DNA from: an uncultured Prevotellaceae bacterium
GTDB taxonomy: Bacteria; Bacteroidota; Bacteroidia; Bacteroidales; Bacteroidaceae
Direction of reading: 5' to 3'
Assembly (NCBI GenBank): GCA_902776545.1
Contig: CACYQO010000002.1
Coordinates: forward strand, 1 to 64,000
Length of the DNA stretch: 64,000 bases
Made by a program: the position numbers and the translations under genes
Shown: piece by piece, positions 26,519 through 33,437 of the stretch
How positions within the stretch are numbered: position 1 is the stretch's first letter
How the letters are laid out: the number at the start of each line of letters is the position of its first letter
The notes under the pieces: model-generated
Told to the model about the DNA's origin: nothing
Seen by the model: the letters and a program-made list of their open reading frames with translations, nothing else
Databases searched by the model: none

Positions 26519-29122
26519 ATGAAGAAACTGTTTTCTCTATTGGCAGCAATGCTGTTGCCATTTATGGCAAACGCTTATGACCTTGAAGACAAAGGTATTT
26601 TCTTTAACGTTAAAGGAGATGGTACTCTTGTAGTAGTTGGACTGGATGCTGGGACAACTATTGCTGACATCTTAAGCGATGTTACAATTGGTGGTAAGAC
26701 ATACCAAGTGACGTCCATTGGAGAACGCGCTTTCGAGGGTAGAAGTGACATCACCTATCTTTCTATTCCATGGAGCGTCACATCTATTGGTGAATATGCT
26801 TTCATAGACTGTGGCAGCAACATTTCGGTAAATATCGCAGACCCTGAATGTTGGTGTCAGATGGAATTAGGCAATGAACACGCCAGTCCACTTTCCAGTG
26901 CAGGAAAGGTATTGGTGCATGACATTGAGACCACCACGATTGATATTCCAGAGACCGTCACATCCATCGGCAAATTCACCTTCTATCAGTGTCGGAAGAT
27001 TACCTCTCTGAATATCCCTTCCTCTGTGAAATCTATTGGCAGCTCAGCTTTTGAAGATTGTACGGGACTCACTTCGCTGACGTTGAGTGAGGGGTTACAG
27101 TCTGTTGGAGGCTCAGCCTTTGAGGGGTGTACGGGATTAAAGAGTCTTATAATCCCCAGCACTGTCAATTCCATTTCCATGAATGCTTTCCGGAATTGTA
27201 AGGCTATTACGGATGTGTATTGCTATGCTCAGACAGTTCCCAATACAGATGACGCAGCTTTCGACGGTACTCCGACAGAATCTGCCACGTTGCATGTTCC
27301 ATCGAGTGCTGTTGGAGCCTATAAGGCTTCATGGCCTTGGAGTGACTTCAAGGAGATCGTGGCGATAGGTTCTTCTGAAACAATTAGCGGCAAGTGTGGT
27401 GCAAATGTCAACTATTCTTATGATAAGGTTACTCGTACTTTAACTATTTCTGGAGAAGGAATGATGGACGAATACACTTATGGCAATTTGCCTTGGTCTT
27501 CCTTCGCCAATGAGATTTTATGGTTGAATATAGAATCAGGTGTGTCTGGAATCAGCTATGCTGCTTTTGCGGATTGTACAGGATTGACGACGGTTACCAT
27601 CCCTAATAGTGTAACTTTCATTGCTCCTTCTGTATTCAAAGGATGTACAGATTTGGTTTCCGTCACACTTCCTGATATTTTAAAATCAGATTTGTTTTAT
27701 ACTTTTTATGGCTGTAGTTCCTTAAGTTCTATTATTGTCCCAGAAGGTGTTGAATCCATTGACTATTATTCCTTCTCAGAATGTAAGGCCTTAACATCTG
27801 TCAAATTACCTAAAACACTGAAATCAATTGGATTATATGCATTCAGTGGATGTGGCAATTTGACATCAATTGACATTCCAGAAAGTGTAACCGATATTGG
27901 TGGCTTTGGTTTTAGTAATTGTAGTAGTTTGGCCACAGTTATTTTTAGAGGCGTTACTAATCTTGGGGAGCATGCATTTAATGAATGTGGCAATCTGAGA
28001 AATGTTTATTGTTATTCTGAGACCCTCCCGGAAACGGACGAGCCGTTTATGCATAATACTCCTATTGAATTAGCAACATTACATGTGCCGGAGAATGCCA
28101 TTGAAACATATAGGGCCACTTGGCCTTGGAGTGACTTCAAGGAGATTGTCGCTATAGGGGATGGTGGCAGTACAACACTCACAGATAAGGGTATTATCTT
28201 TGCGCTTAAGGGGGATGGTACATTAGAGGTAATAGGACTGGAAGCAGTAACTAAAATTGCAGACATTCTAAGTGAAGTCACTATTGAAGGTAAAGAATAC
28301 CAAGTGACATCTATCGGTGCCCGTGCTTTTGAAGGTAGAAGCGATATAGAGTATTTGTCTATTCCTTGGAGCATTAAGTCTATTGGCGAATACGCCTTCA
28401 TAGATTGCGGCAGTTCTATGACTGTGAATATTGCTGATCCAGAATCCTGGTGTAAGATGGAATTGGGTAATGAGCACTCCAGCCCGCTTTCCAGTGCAGG
28501 TAAGGTTCTGGTCTTTGACAAAGAGACGGATTATATTGATATACCTGAAACCGTGACGTCCATTGGCAAGTTCACTTTCTATCAGTGCCGCTGCATCACC
28601 TCATTGAATATCCCTTCCTCAGTGAAATCTATTGGCAGTTCTGCCTTTGAGGACTGTACAGGACTAACAACCCTTTTATTAAGTGAGGGATTGGAGACAA
28701 TTGGAGGCTCTGCCTTTGAGGGATGTTCTGGACTTCAGACGCTAACTATCCCCAGTACCGTTAAGACGATCTCTGTCAATGCTTTTAGGAATTGTAAGGG
28801 GATTACGGATGTCTATTGCTATGCAGAGAATGTTCCAGAAACTGATTCTGATGTCTTTGATGCAACTCCAACGGAATCCGCAACGCTGCATGTACCAGCT
28901 AATGCTGTTGAGGCTTATAGATCTTCATGGCCGTGGAGCGACTTCAAGGAAATTGTGGCAATTGGTGAGGAAGGTCCTGATGCAATCATGGGAGTAAAGC
29001 ATTCTGATGATGGCAATACAGAGTACTACAACCTAACAGGTCGCAAAGTTCATCAACTTCAGAAGGGTTTGAACATTCTTCGATATAAAGATGGAACAAT
29101 GAAAAAGATAATTGTGAAGTAA
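26519..29122 (+). CDS. BspA-like leucine-rich repeat surface protein, larger paralogue
   Basis: The 867-residue precursor has a signal peptide nearly identical to that of its neighbour. Blocks at about residues 20-285 and 540-835 match the neighbouring protein's blocks almost word for word. The middle (about 290-530) is a different LRR section starting GKCGANVNYSYDKVTRTLTI, the common lead-in of Prevotella LRR proteins. The C-terminal tail (YYNLTGRKVHQLQKGLNI) is of the shared type. The DNA is nearly identical over stretches (for example 25019-25080 and 26869-26930), which invites recombination. It is probably co-transcribed with the upstream paralogue, only 54 bases away. Confidence 0.88.
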   Translation: MKKLFSLLAAMLLPFMANAYDLEDKGIFFNVKGDGTLVVVGLDAGTTIADILSDVTIGGKTYQVTSIGERAFEGRSDITYLSIPWSVTSIGEYAFIDCGSNISVNIADPECWCQMELGNEHASPLSSAGKVLVHDIETTTIDIPETVTSIGKFTFYQCRKITSLNIPSSVKSIGSSAFEDCTGLTSLTLSEGLQSVGGSAFEGCTGLKSLIIPSTVNSISMNAFRNCKAITDVYCYAQTVPNTDDAAFDGTPTESATLHVPSSAVGAYKASWPWSDFKEIVAIGSSETISGKCGANVNYSYDKVTRTLTISGEGMMDEYTYGNLPWSSFANEILWLNIESGVSGISYAAFADCTGLTTVTIPNSVTFIAPSVFKGCTDLVSVTLPDILKSDLFYTFYGCSSLSSIIVPEGVESIDYYSFSECKALTSVKLPKTLKSIGLYAFSGCGNLTSIDIPESVTDIGGFGFSNCSSLATVIFRGVTNLGEHAFNECGNLRNVYCYSETLPETDEPFMHNTPIELATLHVPENAIETYRATWPWSDFKEIVAIGDGGSTTLTDKGIIFALKGDGTLEVIGLEAVTKIADILSEVTIEGKEYQVTSIGARAFEGRSDIEYLSIPWSIKSIGEYAFIDCGSSMTVNIADPESWCKMELGNEHSSPLSSAGKVLVFDKETDYIDIPETVTSIGKFTFYQCRCITSLNIPSSVKSIGSSAFEDCTGLTTLLLSEGLETIGGSAFEGCSGLQTLTIPSTVKTISVNAFRNCKGITDVYCYAENVPETDSDVFDATPTESATLHVPANAVEAYRSSWPWSDFKEIVAIGEEGPDAIMGVKHSDDGNTEYYNLTGRKVHQLQKGLNILRYKDGTMKKIIVK

Positions 29123-29138
29123 TACAGATAAAACAATT

Positions 29139-29175
29139 CAAAGGTGTGGAGGTCGTAATGACTTCCACACCTTTG
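29139..29175 (+). terminator. terminator hairpin after the BspA pair
   Basis: CAAAGGTGTGGAGGTC pairs with GACTTCCACACCTTTG (16 bp, one G-T) around a five-base loop, followed by TTTAAAAAAAA. Confidence 0.8.
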
Positions 29176-29241
29176 TTTAAAAAAAATATAGATTCTTTCT
29201 AATAATCAACGATAAAATACAAAAGTGTCAGCAGAAAGTTG

Positions 29242-29249
29242 TACCTTTG
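29242..29249 (+). promoter_or_regulatory. -7 box for the CotH-like gene
   Basis: TACCTTTG, extended as TACCTTTGCAGCG, lies 22 bases before ATG 29272. It probably drives the CotH-MBOAT-SGNH-SASA run, whose genes are only a few bases apart. Confidence 0.7.
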
Positions 29250-29271
29250 CAGCGTCAAATAGAAAGAAAAT

Positions 29272-30660
29272 ATGAGAAAGCTGTCTATCATCTTGATTCT
29301 TTGGTCGGTCATGCTATCGGCTCATGAATCGGATGTGGCTGAAGATATAAAGAGAATAGGTCTGCCTGTATTGGATATTCAGACTGTGAATGGTGAATTG
29401 CCGACATTCGAGATGGCAGAGGCGCCTGAAGGGGCGCTGGGCCTTAGCATCAAGAATGCGACAAAGGTACCAGGAAGACTGCGTATTCATATTAAAGGAG
29501 AAACCATATATGATAGTGGCGACTACACTGAAAAGGATGGCGGGATGACCATTAGGGTCAGGGGAAATACAAGTGCTTTTCCTGATAAGAAACCATACAA
29601 AATCAAATTGCGTCAGGCTGCTGATCTTTTAAGAAGAGGTAATGACCAGAAATATCAGGACAAGAATTGGCTTTTATTGAGGGAAGACAGACTGAAAAGT
29701 CTGATTGGTTTTAAGATGAACGAGTTGGTTGGACTACAGTGGACTCCTGCTTATGAATACGTGAATGTCTTACTTAATGGCGATTATATTGGTGTTTACA
29801 TGCTTGTTGAATCTGTCAGACGAAATGAGGACTGCCGATTGAATGTTGACGAGACGGGTTTTATCTTCGAGTATGACCCCTATTGGTGGAATGAGGAAGT
29901 GTATGTGGAGAGTCCGATGATTCCCTGGGTACTGCACTATACGTTCAAATACCCAGATACTGATGATTTAACGGAGGACGTCATATCTTATTTTACCGAT
30001 ATGATAACTAAGGTGGAGTATTCATTAAAAGACGGGACTTATCCTGATTATATCGATGTGGAGTCTTTCGCTTTGTGGATGCTGGGACATGATATCTTGG
30101 GTAATTCGGATGGAGCCGGAGCCAATTTCTATTTGACAAAGAAGGATAATACAGAGAATTCAAAGGTGATGATGGCTAATCTTTGGGATTTTGACAGAGT
30201 CATGAATACCAAGGATGAATGGGATGCCATGCATACGAGATTTTACTATGAATATTTGTTTACTGACAATGAGAATGACGAGTTCGTCGAGACCTATAAG
30301 AATAAGTGGATGGAGTTGTCTCCTACCATTTTTAGTAATATGCTGGATTATCTTGATTGTTTTGCATTGTCAGAAGAAGGTAAGGCTCTTGACGAGTCAA
30401 TAGTCCTGAATAATAAGAGGTGGAATGATGATGCCGAGGACGTACAGTATTATGTCGAAAGGGCAAAAGAATGGTTCGTGAGTAGAAGACATTGGTTGTC
30501 GGAGGCTATTGTGGGAGAGGACTTCGTGGATGGAATCAGGCACACAAGAGTAGTAGATGAAAATCATCACGGGGATTATTACAATATCTATGGACAAAGG
30601 GTCAAGGTTCATCGTCCTGGGATTTATATTCGTCAAGGAAAGAAATACATTATTAAATAG
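29272..30660 (+). CDS. CotH-like kinase-family surface protein
   Basis: Exported 462-residue protein with a signal peptide (IILILWSVMLSA). It shows the CotH core: MTIRVRGNTSAFPDKKPYKI, then KNWLLLREDR, NGDYIGVYMLVESV and MANLWDFDRVMN. The last gives the metal-binding D of this atypical protein-kinase-like fold. DILGNSDGAGANFYL fits the catalytic-loop region. The C-terminal tail YYNIYGQRVKVHRPGIYIRQ matches the sorting-type tail of its neighbours. CotH of Bacillus is a spore-coat kinase; the role in Bacteroidetes is unknown. It is five bases from the MBOAT gene. Confidence 0.85.
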   Translation: MRKLSIILILWSVMLSAHESDVAEDIKRIGLPVLDIQTVNGELPTFEMAEAPEGALGLSIKNATKVPGRLRIHIKGETIYDSGDYTEKDGGMTIRVRGNTSAFPDKKPYKIKLRQAADLLRRGNDQKYQDKNWLLLREDRLKSLIGFKMNELVGLQWTPAYEYVNVLLNGDYIGVYMLVESVRRNEDCRLNVDETGFIFEYDPYWWNEEVYVESPMIPWVLHYTFKYPDTDDLTEDVISYFTDMITKVEYSLKDGTYPDYIDVESFALWMLGHDILGNSDGAGANFYLTKKDNTENSKVMMANLWDFDRVMNTKDEWDAMHTRFYYEYLFTDNENDEFVETYKNKWMELSPTIFSNMLDYLDCFALSEEGKALDESIVLNNKRWNDDAEDVQYYVERAKEWFVSRRHWLSEAIVGEDFVDGIRHTRVVDENHHGDYYNIYGQRVKVHRPGIYIRQGKKYIIK

Positions 30661-30665
30661 TATAT

Positions 30666-32270
30666 ATGCTCTTCAATTCGATTGAGTTCCTGGTGTTTCT
30701 GCCGATAGTGTTTGTGCTTTACTGGTTTGTCTTCCAGAAGCGCGAATGGCAGAATCTGCTGATTGTCACGGCCAGCTATGTGTTTTATGGCTGGTGGGAC
30801 TGGCGTTTCCTGTTCTTGATCGTATTTACTTCGCTGTGCAGTTTTTATAGTGGGGTGCTCATAGAGCGGTGGCGCGGGGGTGCGGTGGCGCGGGGGTGCG
30901 AGAATAGTTTAGAGGCAGATCAGACCACCCTTGGTCAATCCTACTCAGGAGGGGAAGGCTGTGTAGGTGGTAATCTCGTACCCCCGCACCCCCGCACCCC
31001 CGTACTCCCGAGAATTGTGTGCGCTGTGAATTTGATAGTGAACTTCCTGATCTTAGGAGTATTCAAGTATTACAATTTCTTTGCGGACAGTCTGGCGCAG
31101 TTGTTTTGGCATGTGTTCCATTATCAGTTGGACTGGGTGACGCTGAATGTGATTTTGCCCGTAGGTATCAGCTTCTACACCTTCCAGGCACTCAGCTATA
31201 CGATCGATGTTTATCGGAAAGACGTGTCTGTTACAAGAAACATTGTGGAATTCTGCGCGTTTATCAGTTTCTTCCCGCAGTTGGTGGCAGGTCCTATCGA
31301 AAGGGCCAAGAACCTGTTGCCACAGTTCCAGCGTGACCGCCATTTCGACTATGTACAAGCTGTGGACGGTTGCCGTCAGATGTTGTGGGGTTTCTTTAAG
31401 AAGGTGGTCATTGCGGATAGCTGTGCGTCAGACCTTAATCCGTTATGGGATTCGTATGCAGACTATTCGGGTGTCAGCCTGTGGCTATTGGCACTCCTAT
31501 TCACTTTCCAGATATACTGCGATTTCTCAGGTTATAGCGATATTGCGATAGGATGTTCGCGATTGTTTGGTATCAAATTGCTGAGTAATTTCAATTATCC
31601 GTATCTGTCAAGGTCGATACCTGAGTTTTGGAGAAGGTGGCATATCTCGCTGATGACGTGGTTCCGCGATTATGTATATATTCCCCTTGGCGGAAGCCGT
31701 TGTGCCCAGTGGAAGGTCATCAGAAATACCTTCATCGTGTTTGGTGTCAGTGGCTTGTGGCATGGAGCGAATTGGACTTTTGTTTGTTGGGGCCTATATC
31801 ATGGAACGCTGGTTGTCCTTTATCGGTGGTTCGGTGGTACGGTGGCGCGTGGGAGCGAGAATACTCCTGCGGCAGACACTAATCTCGTACCCCCGTACCT
31901 CCGTCCCCTCGTACCCCCGATCAAAAATTTGTTTAGTGTCTTGGTGACGTTTGGCCTGGCTGTTGTCGGCTGGGTTATCTTCCGTGCAGAGAATATCTCT
32001 CAGGCATGGGATTTCGTGTCTCGTATGTTCATGACAGCCTTTGATGATTTCCATCCCCGCCTTGGCAGTATCTCTACGATCATTGCTATCCTGTTTCTGA
32101 TCGTTGTGGAGTATCTGCAGCGCGAAAAGGTTCATGTGCTTCAGTTCTCCGACAACTGGTTGTTTCGTCCTGCGGCAGTTCGCTGGACTATCTATCTGGT
32201 GCTGTTCGCTGCGGTCTTCTATTACTCTTTTAATAATGTTAGTCAGGAGTTTATTTATTTCCAATTTTGA
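30666..32270 (+). CDS. MBOAT-family (AlgI-like) membrane O-acyltransferase with two in-frame repeat insertions
   Basis: A 534-residue polytopic membrane protein. Hallmarks are FLPIVFVLYW at the start, SFYTFQALSYTIDVYR, FPQLVAGPIERA, and FWRRWHISLMTWFRDYVYIP, followed by GLWHGANWTFVCWG with the catalytic His. It acetylates an extracellular polysaccharide with its SGNH partner encoded next. Two segments do not belong to the family. Residues about 68-115 and 388-418 are Gly/Arg- then Pro-rich peptides, encoded by a G-rich palindromic repeat inserted in loops between helices. Both keep the reading frame. Without them the protein would be about 455 residues, normal for AlgI. Confidence 0.93.
   Translation: MLFNSIEFLVFLPIVFVLYWFVFQKREWQNLLIVTASYVFYGWWDWRFLFLIVFTSLCSFYSGVLIERWRGGAVARGCENSLEADQTTLGQSYSGGEGCVGGNLVPPHPRTPVLPRIVCAVNLIVNFLILGVFKYYNFFADSLAQLFWHVFHYQLDWVTLNVILPVGISFYTFQALSYTIDVYRKDVSVTRNIVEFCAFISFFPQLVAGPIERAKNLLPQFQRDRHFDYVQAVDGCRQMLWGFFKKVVIADSCASDLNPLWDSYADYSGVSLWLLALLFTFQIYCDFSGYSDIAIGCSRLFGIKLLSNFNYPYLSRSIPEFWRRWHISLMTWFRDYVYIPLGGSRCAQWKVIRNTFIVFGVSGLWHGANWTFVCWGLYHGTLVVLYRWFGGTVARGSENTPAADTNLVPPYLRPLVPPIKNLFSVLVTFGLAVVGWVIFRAENISQAWDFVSRMFMTAFDDFHPRLGSISTIIAILFLIVVEYLQREKVHVLQFSDNWLFRPAAVRWTIYLVLFAAVFYYSFNNVSQEFIYFQF
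30867..31012. repeat. G-rich inverted-repeat element, copy A (in frame in MBOAT)
   Basis: The left arm is built of GGTGGCGCGGGGGTGCG units, the right arm of CTCGTACCCCCGCACCCCCG. The centre (about 30917-30957) holds a degenerate copy of another palindrome (CAGACCACCC to CAGGAGGGG) related to the one in the EamA gene. Everything is open in the MBOAT frame and encodes about 48 residues (VARGCEN to NLVPPHPRTP). Confidence 0.75.
31825..31920. repeat. G-rich inverted-repeat element, copy B (in frame in MBOAT)
   Basis: Left arm GGTACGGTGGCGCG, then GAGAATACTCCTGCGGCAG, then right arm TAATCTCGTACCCCCGTACC. It is in frame and encodes GGTVARGSEN to NLVPPYLRPLVPP. It shares GGTGGCGCG, CTGCGGCAG and TAATCTCGTAC with copy C in the inositol-phosphatase gene. 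Confidence 0.75.
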
Positions 32271-32295
32271 GCTACAGATTTCACAGATGATATAG

Positions 32296-33435
32296 ATGAA
32301 TAAGACAGAAAGATATGATATCCGCCGTTTTGGAGCCAGATTAGGAGTTTTCTTAATGCTGGTCTCTGCCATCATTGGCTTTGGTGTCATCTGCCTATAT
32401 AAGGCGGGGGAACTGTATTCGTTTTCGTCATATATTCATCCTTTGCAACAAGACCAATTGTTTGGATTGGGATACAGCTATTATGACAAATCATATAAGT
32501 TTCACATGACCAATGAAGTTGAACACCCGGAGGTGTTGGCTTTAGGTTCTTCCAGAATTATGCAGGTGAAACGCTCAATCGTCAGTCCTATCTATTCTTT
32601 CTATAATGCGGGTGGTGCTATTCAGAACGCTCGCGAATTACCCTTGTTTATCAATAAACTCCACGACAATCCGAAACTTATCCTGGTAAATATTGACCAG
32701 TGGTGGTTCAATCGGGATTATATAGCTGAAAATCAGCCTTTCTCACCTACTGTCTATGATGATGAACCAGGATTGGATATGTCTAAACGTGGTCGGTTCA
32801 TCTGTGATTTCTATACGGATCTTGTGAAAGGGAAGATTGATCTGACGAAAGTGCTTAGTTCTCATCATATCGGCCTGAATGCCATCTGTAATGAAAACGG
32901 CTTTGCTGCTGACGGTTCCAGATATCAGGGTGATATGATCATCGCACCAGAGGTGCAGGAGGACTATAATTTCAAGAATGTGCTTGGCCGGATCCGCGAC
33001 GGGAATCAGCGTTTCCAGTATGGGGATCAAGCTGATAGCTCTATGATCAGTGTCGTTGACGATTTCCTGAACCAGTGTGTTGCCAGAAAAATCAAGGTGG
33101 TGGCCTTCCTGCCTCCCTTTGCTCCCTATGTCTACCAGCGAATGCAGGAGACTGGTAAATACGGTTATATGTCGAAGTTGTATGATATGCTACGACCTTT
33201 GTTTGACAGGCATGAGGGCTGCTCCCTCTATGATTTCACAGATGTGACGGATACTGGGGCACATAACTACGACTTTGACGATGGCTTCCATGGCTCTGAG
33301 ATTATCTATAACGGTATGATCCGCCAGATGGTCCGTCAGGATAGTACGCTCGTTCCTTTCTTTGTGTCAGAGCCTGAGATGGAAAGGCTTGATTCTGTCT
33401 ATATTTCCAAGAATATTCGTTATCATTCGCTATAA
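32296..33435 (+). CDS. AlgJ/DltD-like SGNH-type partner of the MBOAT protein
   Basis: The 379-residue protein has one N-terminal membrane anchor (LGVFLMLVSAIIGFGVICLY), with the rest outside the cytoplasm. VLALGSSRIMQVKR carries the putative nucleophile S of the GDS-like block, and DDGFHGSE near the C-terminus supplies the D-x-x-H pair. This layout, directly behind an AlgI-like gene, is typical of AlgJ/AlgX/DltD-type partners that finish acetyl transfer to an exported polymer. The function is inferred from motif positions and context. The gene downstream starts two bases after its stop. Confidence 0.75.
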   Translation: MNKTERYDIRRFGARLGVFLMLVSAIIGFGVICLYKAGELYSFSSYIHPLQQDQLFGLGYSYYDKSYKFHMTNEVEHPEVLALGSSRIMQVKRSIVSPIYSFYNAGGAIQNARELPLFINKLHDNPKLILVNIDQWWFNRDYIAENQPFSPTVYDDEPGLDMSKRGRFICDFYTDLVKGKIDLTKVLSSHHIGLNAICNENGFAADGSRYQGDMIIAPEVQEDYNFKNVLGRIRDGNQRFQYGDQADSSMISVVDDFLNQCVARKIKVVAFLPPFAPYVYQRMQETGKYGYMSKLYDMLRPLFDRHEGCSLYDFTDVTDTGAHNYDFDDGFHGSEIIYNGMIRQMVRQDSTLVPFFVSEPEMERLDSVYISKNIRYHSL

Positions 33436-33437
33436 AT

